Source: JASLCR01 sp046462475
GTDB lineage: Bacteria; Patescibacteriota; Saccharimonadia; Saccharimonadales; Saccharimonadaceae
NCBI GenBank assembly: GCA_046462475.1
Contig: JBKGVB010000031.1
Location: 1 to 5,624, forward strand
Direction: 5' to 3'
Length of the DNA stretch: 5,624 nt
The notes beneath the pieces were generated by a model. It was not told the DNA's origin. It was given only the letters and a program-made list of their open reading frames with translations, and made no database searches. The translations under genes and the position numbers were made by a program. This document shows positions 1 through 5,624 of the stretch, piece by piece. How positions within the stretch are numbered: the first letter of the stretch is position 1; every line of letters begins with the position of its first letter.

Positions 1-222
1 AACGAGACACTATTGTATTATCGATCTACGCCAGATGCATTCAAAAGACGCAAGACGCTTACTTCGCTCAAGAATCATATTAAGGCACGTACGCGATTCT
101 ACGAAAGAGGGGATATCCAGCTTTCTGATTATCTATACGGCGTAATGACACAGACCGTACTATTTCTCATGCCCGTAAAGCTCGTAAACGTAGCTTTCAA
201 GAAGGTGGTTCGTAGTGAGTAG
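1..222 (+). CDS. Glycosyltransferase family 2, C-terminal fragment (5' end outside window)
   Basis: The reading frame is open from base 1 and ends at TAG 220-222, leaving 73 residues of the C-terminus of a longer protein; an in-frame TTG at 13 is not a credible start. The fragment begins NETLLYYRSTPDAFKRRK and continues with a basic helical stretch, then a hydrophobic segment (about residues 49-66, GVMTQTVLFLMPVKLVNVAF) and a basic tail. From family knowledge, many GT2 enzymes of capsule loci end this way: a final strand with an 'L-x-YR' signature, a basic helix, then an amphipathic or hydrophobic helix that may hold the enzyme at the inner face of the membrane. The catalytic GT-A domain lies upstream of the window, so the assignment rests on the tail and on the neighbours. 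It overlaps the next gene by 8 bases. Donor and acceptor sugars cannot be inferred. Confidence 0.68.
   Translation, partial: NETLLYYRSTPDAFKRRKTLTSLKNHIKARTRFYERGDIQLSDYLYGVMTQTVLFLMPVKLVNVAFKKVVRSE
201..208 (+). promoter_or_regulatory. Ribosome binding site for the GTG-started glycosyltransferase
   Basis: GAAGGTGG lies inside the last codons of the upstream gene, 6 bases before GTG 215. It supports the GTG start, since no ATG lies near the conserved N-terminus of the protein. Confidence 0.6.
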
Positions 223-1009
223 CAAAGTATCTGTTATCATCCCTGTCTATAACGCCGAGGGCACTATTGGCAATATTTTAGATAAACTCATTACGCAGAA
301 ATATAAGAATATAGAGATCATTGCCGTAAATGACGGCTCAAAAGATGGCAGCCTTAAGATTCTTGAAGAATTCTCAAAGAGTGATGAACGTGTCATGGTT
401 ATTAACCAAGAGAATGCAGGTGTGAGCGCTGCAAGGAATGCGGGGATTAGTAGAGCTACGGGTGAGTTTATAATATTTATCGACTCTGACGATGACTTTA
501 GCGAGGATATTGTTGTTAAGCTAATTGAGGCGTCCTCCGACGGCATTGATTTTGTAATGTGCAGCATGAGTATTAATGGTAGAGACATCGTTACTCGGAG
601 TGCTGTAGTGAAAGGGCGGGAGTCTATTGTTTGTCACGTGCTAAGATCTCTGTTAACAAAAAATCTGTATTATGGTCCATACTGCAAATTATTCAGAAGT
701 AATATCATAAGGGAATACAACATACGGTTTCCTGAGCAGATAAGTTATGGAGAAGATACTATTTTCGTACTGGACTATCTTCGTCAAGTTGAGGGGATGG
801 CTTTGTTGGATAGGCCTTTGTATTTTTACAAGTTTTTACCGACAGGGCTCGCCGCTAGTAATGTGAAAAATTTGCATTTCCGTCGCGCAAGAGTTGACGC
901 ACTAGGCCGCTTTGTCCAGGGTCGATTATCTCTTGCTAATTTTATACTTAATTTATTAGTACGAGCGCGGTGGAGCGCGGCTTACCTGAAGAATCGAGTT
1001 GGGATTTAG
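215..1009 (+). CDS. Glycosyltransferase family 2 (GT-A fold), short form
   Basis: This 264-residue protein transfers a sugar from a nucleotide-sugar donor to a lipid-linked acceptor on the cytoplasmic side of the membrane (family role). The GT-A domain is directly readable: KVSVIIPVYNAEGTI at residues 4-18, the VNDGS nucleotide-binding loop at 38-42, NAGVSAARNAGI at 67-78, the metal-binding DSD at 90-92, and GPYCKLFRSNII at 154-165. SYGEDTIF at 177-184 carries the ED pair expected of the catalytic base region. Start GTG 215 is chosen because it sits 6 bases after a good ribosome binding site and directly precedes the first beta strand. It overlaps the preceding gene by 8 bases. The C-terminal part after the RPLYFYK strand is only about 58 residues, shorter than in the later GT2 gene (about 118 residues after its YYYR). 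It may be naturally short or trimmed at the junction with the polymerase gene. The linkage made is unknown. Confidence 0.9.
   Translation: MSSKVSVIIPVYNAEGTIGNILDKLITQKYKNIEIIAVNDGSKDGSLKILEEFSKSDERVMVINQENAGVSAARNAGISRATGEFIIFIDSDDDFSEDIVVKLIEASSDGIDFVMCSMSINGRDIVTRSAVVKGRESIVCHVLRSLLTKNLYYGPYCKLFRSNIIREYNIRFPEQISYGEDTIFVLDYLRQVEGMALLDRPLYFYKFLPTGLAASNVKNLHFRRARVDALGRFVQGRLSLANFILNLLVRARWSAAYLKNRVGI
963..980 (+). repeat. Short GC-rich direct repeat at the glycosyltransferase/polymerase junction
   Basis: GAGCGCGG occurs twice, at 963-970 and 973-980, separated by TG. The block is strikingly GC-rich between the AT-rich sequence on both sides (for example 941-960). It encodes part of ARWSAAY near the C-terminus of the upstream enzyme. 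It may be chance, or a scar of a small duplication or recombination event. Confidence 0.35.
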
Positions 1010-1014
1010 TGATC

Positions 1015-2403
1015 ATGAGACCTATGGTCACTCAAACCCGGATACTATTAAAGACGATATTCATCGTAGTGATTGCTGCGATTTATGTATCAATATTGTT
1101 TTCTTATCCTAGCATGAGTGACATGGGGGTGATTGCTACTAATGTAGCTTTGGTAGTATATGCAACCTATAGATCTTTCTTTTCTCTAAAATACAACTTT
1201 TCAATATATCAATTCTTTTATATATTCTCACTTCTGTTTATGGGTTTGGCGCCTCTAGTTCAATACAAGCAGTCCATACAGACCGTAGATGGCTATGATA
1301 TTGCAGGTAGTACCTATATATTAACGAATCTTGTAGTACTTACAGTTTTCGTTGTGATTGATTTTATATACCACTATAGGCACAAGAGGCCAGCGGAACT
1401 GTTAGCTATTCAAATGGAAGGTTCCAAGGTGCTGTCTAAAAAATTTAACATAAAAGACACCCTAAAGCTGAGGACGTTATTGCTAGCCTTGTCTCTAAGT
1501 TCTTTGGTGTACATTGTCTTTGTTAATCAGAATGATTTAACTGGATTATTCTACAGGGATATATTCATTGACAGGATCGAATTCAAAGATAATATGACCA
1601 TGATATTGGCAGGAGTCTTAAGGCCACTATCAATTTTTACATTTATCTTTTATTACAAAATTGGCAAAAGTAAGCCCTTTAAGATGTTACTATTTGGCAT
1701 TGCGTTGATAACTTGCTTTCCCTTAGCTCTTACAAGGTTTTTGATCGGAGCATATTGGATACCTGTCGTAATTACAGTTTTCAACTCGCTAAGTAAGAGG
1801 AGGGTGCTTGGATACTTATACACCGTTGGGTTGTTGATACTATTTCCTATTTTTGAGGTATTTAGAGCGCTGTCTGTATACGTAGAGCGTGGATCTCTTT
1901 CCGTAGCATTTTTCGAAAAAGTATTTGAAGCGTTCTCATCAATGACATACGATTCCTATCAGTCTTTAGCATTTGTAATACAGAACAACTTTATCACCTT
2001 TGGTCAGCAGCTAGTGGGAGTGCTTGGTTTATTTATACCCAGGTCTTTATGGGAGAGCAAGCCGATTGGTAGCGGGTTTACGGTCTCGGAAAAATATGGC
2101 TTAGGATGGGATAATATCTCAATGAATTTCTTTGGCGAAGGTTATATAAATTTCGGCTTTATAGGCATCTTGCTATTTGCTGTCGCATTGGCAGTGACTA
2201 TGCGCTATCTTGACAGAAAATATTGGACAAGAGCTCCGGCTAACGGCCTACTATTTCCTGTGGTCTATCTTATAATTCTCGGCATATTTGCGTACATAAT
2301 GCGCGGTGACATGATTGGATCATTCACTAGTACCATAGGGGTTACTCTATCTGCCGTCGTTGTGTATTGTGTGATTCGGTTCTCAAGAAAGGTGCAAGGA
2401 TGA
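1015..2403 (+). CDS. wzy: Wzy-type polysaccharide repeat-unit polymerase (O-antigen polymerase-like)
   Basis: The product is a 462-residue polytopic membrane protein that probably joins flipped lipid-linked repeat units on the outer face of the membrane. About eleven to twelve hydrophobic segments can be read, at roughly 11-31, 38-57, 62-84, 100-120, 153-173, 195-216, 222-242, 244-258, 264-282, 378-396, 410-428 and 436-456. A long less hydrophobic loop (about 283-377) holds IPRSLWESKPIGSG at 341-354 and SMNFFGEGYINFGFIG at 369-384. A PR...KP...S motif followed by a G-E-x-x-x-N-F-G motif before a late membrane helix is typical of the oligosaccharide repeat-unit polymerase family. Wzy proteins share little sequence, so topology and context carry the call. 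The start is uncertain: ATG 1015 is preferred (GGGA at 1001-1004 is a weak ribosome site 10 bases upstream), but GTG 1009, overlapping the preceding TAG, and GTG 970 are in the same frame. The gene is AT-rich with many ATA codons. It ends in a 4-base ATGA overlap with the next gene. Confidence 0.82.
   Translation: MRPMVTQTRILLKTIFIVVIAAIYVSILFSYPSMSDMGVIATNVALVVYATYRSFFSLKYNFSIYQFFYIFSLLFMGLAPLVQYKQSIQTVDGYDIAGSTYILTNLVVLTVFVVIDFIYHYRHKRPAELLAIQMEGSKVLSKKFNIKDTLKLRTLLLALSLSSLVYIVFVNQNDLTGLFYRDIFIDRIEFKDNMTMILAGVLRPLSIFTFIFYYKIGKSKPFKMLLFGIALITCFPLALTRFLIGAYWIPVVITVFNSLSKRRVLGYLYTVGLLILFPIFEVFRALSVYVERGSLSVAFFEKVFEAFSSMTYDSYQSLAFVIQNNFITFGQQLVGVLGLFIPRSLWESKPIGSGFTVSEKYGLGWDNISMNFFGEGYINFGFIGILLFAVALAVTMRYLDRKYWTRAPANGLLFPVVYLIILGIFAYIMRGDMIGSFTSTIGVTLSAVVVYCVIRFSRKVQG
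2388..2394 (+). promoter_or_regulatory. Ribosome binding site deciding the start of the third glycosyltransferase
   Basis: AAAGGTG ends 5 bases before ATG 2400. This favours ATG 2400 over the in-frame upstream start at 2367, which would add 11 residues that have no place before the first GT2 beta strand. Confidence 0.6.
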
Positions 2404-3356
2404 AAAAAGTTTCAATTGTCGTACCCGTATACCGTGCGGAAAAGTATCTAGCAGAGTGTATTGATTCACTCCTCTCACAGACGCATAGCAATTTAGAGAT
2501 CATCTTGGTGAATGACGGCTCACCCGATGCATCCGGGCGAATAATTAGCGAGTACACCAAAAGAGAGGGCAGGATCAAGGAGATTCACAAGAAAAACGGT
2601 GGAGTATCTAGTGCAAAGAATGCAGGGATTGAGCAGGCGACGGGCGACTATATAACTTTTATCGACTCTGATGACTATATACGAGCCGACTTTATAGAGA
2701 ACTTGGTTAATGATATGGAGGAACATGGTGTATCTATTGTAACCACAGGAACAGCTATGCTTCCGATCGAAGAGGACTCAATGCCAAACGTGAAGGTGTA
2801 TAATCGACTGAGTGTATACGAGAAGATGTTTTATGGCACTTTGGAAAACGCAGAGAACGGTATGCAAATGCTTGACCGGGCACTAGTAGTAGACAACAAC
2901 ATAAGATTTAAATCATCAAAAAAGATAGGTGAAGATTTCGACTTTTTTGCACAAGCGCTCGAATTTTGTGACAAAGTAGCAGTCGACTATCGCAAAATGT
3001 ACTACTATAGGCCAAACCCGGCATCGGCTATGAATCAGCAAATTAACCAAGGCCTTATGCAGTCAATCGACAATTTTTCTTCCATAGGTGAGCACTTGAC
3101 TTTACAGTACCCTGATCTGAAGAAAGCTGTAGATGCAAAGAGGTTTAATGATTCTGCCGCACTAGCAATGCGCAGCTATCACGCTCGCGATGAATGGCAA
3201 GAAGATTACTCAAGACTAATGCGAAACATCAGAGCACTGAAATGGCAAACCCTACTTGACAAGAAGGTAAGAAAAAAAGTACGCGCAGCTGCTCTCATAT
3301 ACTGTGCCGTCGGCAACAAAATAGGTACTATAATCCTAAGGAGAATAAAGAAATGA
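2400..3356 (+). CDS. Glycosyltransferase family 2 (GT-A fold)
   Basis: This is a full-length 318-residue GT2 enzyme, expected to add one sugar of the repeat unit at the cytoplasmic membrane face. Visible motifs are KVSIVVPVYRAEKYL at residues 3-17, VNDGS at 37-41, NGGVSSAKNAGI at 66-77, the metal-binding IDSDDYI at 88-94, KIGEDFDFF at 175-183 with the ED pair of the catalytic region, and MYYYRPNPASAMNQ at 200-213, the strand that usually closes the catalytic domain. The W/C-N/K-KLY signature found before GED in many relatives, and present as CKLF in the gene at 215-1009, is replaced here by MQMLDRALV (156-164), so the acceptor side may differ. A basic C-terminal helix (KKVRKKVRAAALIYC, about 288-302) may contact the membrane. 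The start ATG 2400 overlaps the polymerase stop as ATGA, and the stop overlaps the next start in the same way, which suggests translational coupling. It is a paralogue of the gene at 215-1009, not a recent copy. Confidence 0.92.
   Translation: MKKVSIVVPVYRAEKYLAECIDSLLSQTHSNLEIILVNDGSPDASGRIISEYTKREGRIKEIHKKNGGVSSAKNAGIEQATGDYITFIDSDDYIRADFIENLVNDMEEHGVSIVTTGTAMLPIEEDSMPNVKVYNRLSVYEKMFYGTLENAENGMQMLDRALVVDNNIRFKSSKKIGEDFDFFAQALEFCDKVAVDYRKMYYYRPNPASAMNQQINQGLMQSIDNFSSIGEHLTLQYPDLKKAVDAKRFNDSAALAMRSYHARDEWQEDYSRLMRNIRALKWQTLLDKKVRKKVRAAALIYCAVGNKIGTIILRRIKK
3338..3343 (+). promoter_or_regulatory. Ribosome binding site of the pyruvyl transferase gene
   Basis: AAGGAG, the strongest Shine-Dalgarno match in the window, lies 9 bases before ATG 3353, inside the last codons of the upstream glycosyltransferase gene. 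It suggests this gene can be initiated on its own as well as by coupling. Confidence 0.65.
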
Positions 3357-4504
3357 AAAAGATAGGCATCGTAACCTTTCACCGTTCGCACAACTGCGGT
3401 TCAATCTTACAGTCGTACGCCATGCAAGAAATACTAAAAAACTACGGCTATCAACCCGAGTTTATAGATTTCGCAACAAAAGGGCAGAATGAATTGTATT
3501 CTGTATTCAGGCCATTTAATTTCAGTACTCCCCGCAGCTTTGCCAAAAGTGCATACAGAAACATGCTAAGCGCCCTGCTTTACAGCCGGGCAAAGCGAAA
3601 TTGGACTAGCTACGACAGGTACCTCACGAATCATTTGAACGTATCAAAGGAGTCATACGACGACAGCTCTGAGTTAAATGATAAGAAGCTCGATTACGAG
3701 CTATATCTCACCGGATCGGACCAAGTGTGGAATGTCGCAATTGACGATTACGACCCAATATACTTTCTAAACTTCGTCCACAGTCACCCAAAAATTGCAT
3801 ACGCAGTATCGCAAGGCGCAAGAGATATCGCCAAATACGCACAAGATCCCGACCAGATTGCAAGATACATCAAGGATATAGATTTCGTCTCCTCCCGTGA
3901 AGAGAACGGGCAAAAATGGATAGAGAACCTGACCGGAAATAGATATCCAGTCGTCCTAGATCCGACGTTATTACACTCACAAAGTCAATATAGCTCCATT
4001 GAAGAAGCTCATGGTATCAGTAATGTCAAAGACGGTGAATACATTTTCGTCTACGCATCGCCACTCTCGAGGGACTATATGCGAAGTGTTAGAAAATATG
4101 CACGTACGCACAACTTAAAGATTGTCGTATGGCATAAAGAGATCTGGCTAAAGCACCTAGGCTGGCTGACTGGAGTTAAGTGCCCCAATGATCAAACGCC
4201 AGGGAAGTACCTGGATTTAATTAAGAACGCAAAGTATATCTGCACATCTTCATTCCACGGCGTGGCATTTTCTACAATTTACCGCAAAAACTTTGTAGTT
4301 CTAGAGAATGATGGTATGCGTGCCGGCAACGACGATCGCATGACGGGTTTCCTAAAAAGACTGAAGTTGTCTGACCGTATCGTCGACCTGTCGCACTTTG
4401 ATACAAAGATGAATGAAGAAATTGATTATAATGAGTTCGAAGTAGAGCTCCAGAAGAATCAAAAGGTTTCACGCGACTTTTTAGATAAAGCACTGAAGGA
4501 TTAA
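3353..4504 (+). CDS. Polysaccharide pyruvyl transferase family protein
   Basis: This 383-residue protein has the features of the polysaccharide pyruvyl transferase family (PF04230, which includes CsaB and WcaK). Members transfer pyruvate from phosphoenolpyruvate to a sugar hydroxyl pair, forming an acidic ketal. Visible signatures: the N-terminal strand and glycine loop KKIGIVTFHRSHNCGSILQSY (2-22, key N14 and G16), LTGSDQVWN at 119-127, YAVSQGA at 150-156, FVSSREENGQKWI at 178-190, VLDPTLL at 201-207, and TSSFHGVAFSTIYRKNFVVL at 298-317 with the SFHG histidine. The length is normal for a complete protein and no frame break is seen. The start ATG 3353 overlaps the upstream stop as ATGA and follows a strong ribosome site. 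Base composition is richer in G+C than in the flanking membrane-protein genes. Among genes for glycosyltransferases, Wzy and Wzx, it most likely decorates the repeat unit before export. The exact sugar and ketal position (for example 4,6 or 3,4) cannot be read. Some members of this broad family have only a presumed pyruvylating activity. Confidence 0.9.
   Translation: MKKIGIVTFHRSHNCGSILQSYAMQEILKNYGYQPEFIDFATKGQNELYSVFRPFNFSTPRSFAKSAYRNMLSALLYSRAKRNWTSYDRYLTNHLNVSKESYDDSSELNDKKLDYELYLTGSDQVWNVAIDDYDPIYFLNFVHSHPKIAYAVSQGARDIAKYAQDPDQIARYIKDIDFVSSREENGQKWIENLTGNRYPVVLDPTLLHSQSQYSSIEEAHGISNVKDGEYIFVYASPLSRDYMRSVRKYARTHNLKIVVWHKEIWLKHLGWLTGVKCPNDQTPGKYLDLIKNAKYICTSSFHGVAFSTIYRKNFVVLENDGMRAGNDDRMTGFLKRLKLSDRIVDLSHFDTKMNEEIDYNEFEVELQKNQKVSRDFLDKALKD
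4495..4500 (+). promoter_or_regulatory. Ribosome binding site of the flippase gene
   Basis: GAAGGA ends 11 bases before ATG 4512, a slightly long spacing, and lies within the last codons of the pyruvyl transferase gene. It supports ATG 4512 as the wzx start. Confidence 0.5.
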
Positions 4505-4511
4505 GTCTCAA

Positions 4512-5624
4512 ATGAGTAAAGCGTCGTATCTTGCAAAGAATACTCTACTAATTGCAATTAGTAGAGTATCTGCGCAGTTGGTGATGTTTTTTATGTTGCC
4601 GTTGTATACGACAATGCTTACACCGGGTGAGTATGGAACGGTTGACTTGATTGTAACCTATGGTGCGCTTTTCGCTCCTCTGATTATGCTAAATGTTCAG
4701 CAAGGCATCTTCCGGTATTTGATTGATGCCCGAACTAGTAGGAAAGTTCAGCAGAGTGTGATTACAAACGCACTCGAAATAGTTATTGGAATGTCATTTA
4801 TAGTCGTACTGATATTCCTTGGAGTCAGTTATTTTGTTGACGTGCCATTGATTGGAAGTATTATATTCTACTTCTTTTCGTTAATAGTAGGGGATTTAGT
4901 TATTCAGATCGCCCGCGGACTTGGAAAAACAAAAGAGTTTGCGATCACTGGTGTTGCACAAGGATTGTCTACTGTTGCACTGAGTCTTATATTTATGTTG
5001 CCATTACATATGGGTATGAATGGAATGTTGCTTGGAATGGCAGTCGGTATGCTTGCCCCGGCTATTATTTTGGCTTTATATATTGACGCGCACCGTTCAA
5101 TTAAACTTTCATCACGGAATATAGCCACAAAGAAAGAGCTACTTGCATTTTCATTACCACTTATTCCTAATACTATTTCGTGGTGGGTGTTTAATGCTTC
5201 CGACAGAACAGTCATCTCGTTAGTGCTAGGGTTAGCGGCTAACGGTATCTATGCCGTGACGAACAAGTTTGCCAATATCGCCAATAGCTTTAGTGCGATA
5301 TTCTACGCATCCTGGAGCGAGTCGGCAATTCTAGTGATTAACGATCCTGATCGAGACAAGTTTTTTTCGAGCATTGCTAATATGATGCTGAAAGGATTTA
5401 GCGTATTAGGTATGCTGATAATGTGCGGTACTCCACTTATATTTCCTTTGATGGTTGATAAAAGTTTTAATGAAGCGCTTTTGTATCTGCCGGTCTTGAT
5501 ATTGGGGACGATTTTCAATACAGTCGTGAGTTTTTATTCTGCAATATATGTTGCGAAGAAACTCACCAAGCAGGTGGCTAATACCTCTATCTTTGCCGCA
5601 GTTATTAACCTGGCTGTGTTATTT
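4512..5624 (+). CDS. wzx: Wzx-type polysaccharide flippase (MATE/MOP superfamily), 3' end outside window
   Basis: The frame is open from ATG 4512 to the last base, giving 371 codons of a protein that is usually about 430-500 residues long, so some C-terminal helices are missing. It is expected to flip undecaprenyl-phosphate-linked repeat units from the inner to the outer face of the membrane. Family features include an N-terminus of the kind KNTLLIAISRVSAQ (9-22), LPLYTTMLTPGEYGTVDL (29-46), QQGIFRYL (63-70) in the second helix region, SLPLIPNTISWWVFNASDRT (214-233), and GLAANGIYAVTNKFANI (240-256), the last two being hallmarks of the MOP-superfamily polysaccharide exporters. At least nine to ten hydrophobic helices are readable, for example about 47-62, 89-109, 112-134, 146-164, 170-190, 212-228, 235-250, 297-312 and 323-345. 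It follows the pyruvyl transferase stop after 7 bases. An unusual perfect 30-bp palindrome lies in codons 10-20. A start downstream of the palindrome (such as ATG 4584) is unlikely because it would delete most of the first helix. Confidence 0.93.
   Translation, partial: MSKASYLAKNTLLIAISRVSAQLVMFFMLPLYTTMLTPGEYGTVDLIVTYGALFAPLIMLNVQQGIFRYLIDARTSRKVQQSVITNALEIVIGMSFIVVLIFLGVSYFVDVPLIGSIIFYFFSLIVGDLVIQIARGLGKTKEFAITGVAQGLSTVALSLIFMLPLHMGMNGMLLGMAVGMLAPAIILALYIDAHRSIKLSSRNIATKKELLAFSLPLIPNTISWWVFNASDRTVISLVLGLAANGIYAVTNKFANIANSFSAIFYASWSESAILVINDPDRDKFFSSIANMMLKGFSVLGMLIMCGTPLIFPLMVDKSFNEALLYLPVLILGTIFNTVVSFYSAIYVAKKLTKQVANTSIFAAVINLAVLF
4540..4569. repeat. Perfect 30-bp palindrome inside the 5' coding region of wzx
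   Basis: The left half ATACTCTACTAATTG is followed immediately by its exact reverse complement, so 15 of 15 base pairs match around the axis at 4554/4555. The flanking pair 4539/4570 (A/C) breaks the symmetry. In RNA it could form a 13-bp, AU-rich stem with a UGCA loop, starting 28 bases after the first base of the start codon. A separate 8-bp palindrome, CTGCGCAG, abuts it at 4570-4577. There is no T-run after it, so it is not a standard intrinsic terminator. The 30 bases encode NTLLIAISRVS as a normal-looking start of the first membrane helix. Function is unknown; options are an mRNA hairpin tuning wzx translation or decay, an operator-like dyad, or a product of template switching. Confidence 0.9.

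Noticed and set aside
446..455. ATTAGTAGAG at 446-455 matches part of an arm of the wzx palindrome
   Set aside because: A 10-base match with no inverted partner nearby; expected by chance in AT-rich coding sequence.
247..588. A 113-codon open frame on the minus strand
   Set aside because: It lies wholly opposite a clear glycosyltransferase gene, has no ribosome site noticed, and resembles no family; it is a shadow of the coding frame.
2367..2399. An 11-residue N-terminal extension of the third glycosyltransferase from a start at 2367
   Set aside because: ATG 2400 has a well-spaced ribosome site and begins just before the first beta strand, as GT2 enzymes normally do; the extension would overlap the polymerase gene by 37 bases.
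85..4109. The 10-base word GCACGTACGC present at 85-94 and at 4100-4109
   Set aside because: Only two copies, no shared flanks, and both lie in unrelated coding contexts; this is consistent with chance.
4540..4585. The 30-bp palindrome as an intrinsic transcription terminator for the upstream operon
   Set aside because: The stem is AU-rich, no T-run follows (the sequence continues CTGCGCAG), and it lies inside a well-conserved open frame of the flippase.
4904..5215. A 103-codon open frame on the minus strand opposite the flippase gene
   Set aside because: It mirrors a conserved membrane-protein coding region and shows no motif of its own.
4584..5624. A later flippase start at ATG 4584 that would make the palindrome part of an untranslated leader
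   Set aside because: It would remove most of the first membrane helix and the KNTLL N-terminal signature of the family; ATG 4512 has an upstream GAAGGA and fits the 7-base gene spacing.

Overview
The window is a stretch of a bacterial surface-polysaccharide (capsule or exopolysaccharide) locus of the Wzx/Wzy-dependent type. All six genes are on the + strand and packed head to tail, and there is no gene-free stretch above 10 bases. No RNA gene, mobile element, CRISPR array or terminator is visible. Both ends of the window cut through genes, so the locus continues on both sides.

Layout: (1) 1-222, the C-terminal end of a family 2 glycosyltransferase; (2) 215-1009, a second, rather short GT2 enzyme; (3) 1015-2403, a polytopic membrane protein with the features of a Wzy-type repeat-unit polymerase; (4) 2400-3356, a third GT2 enzyme; (5) 3353-4504, a polysaccharide pyruvyl transferase; (6) 4512 to the end of the window, a Wzx-type flippase with 371 codons present and its 3' end missing. 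Junctions are 4- or 8-base overlaps or gaps of 5-7 bases, which points to one polycistronic, translationally coupled mRNA. No promoter was found inside the window.

How the genes work together (inference from the families): glycosyltransferases build an oligosaccharide on a lipid carrier at the inner face of the membrane. The pyruvyl transferase adds an acidic pyruvate ketal to one sugar, Wzx flips the lipid-linked unit, and Wzy polymerises it outside. The sugars cannot be read from the sequence.

Organism: base composition is low to moderate and uneven. Sample 60-base blocks hold 19-22 G+C in the polymerase gene and 26-32 in the pyruvyl transferase gene. Clear Shine-Dalgarno sites and the flavour of the Wzx and pyruvyl transferase proteins suggest a Gram-positive host (Bacillota or Actinomycetota, the latter with an AT-rich accessory locus), but this is a weak inference.

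The one feature not explained by ordinary polysaccharide genes is a perfect 30-bp palindrome at 4540-4569, inside codons 10-20 of wzx.
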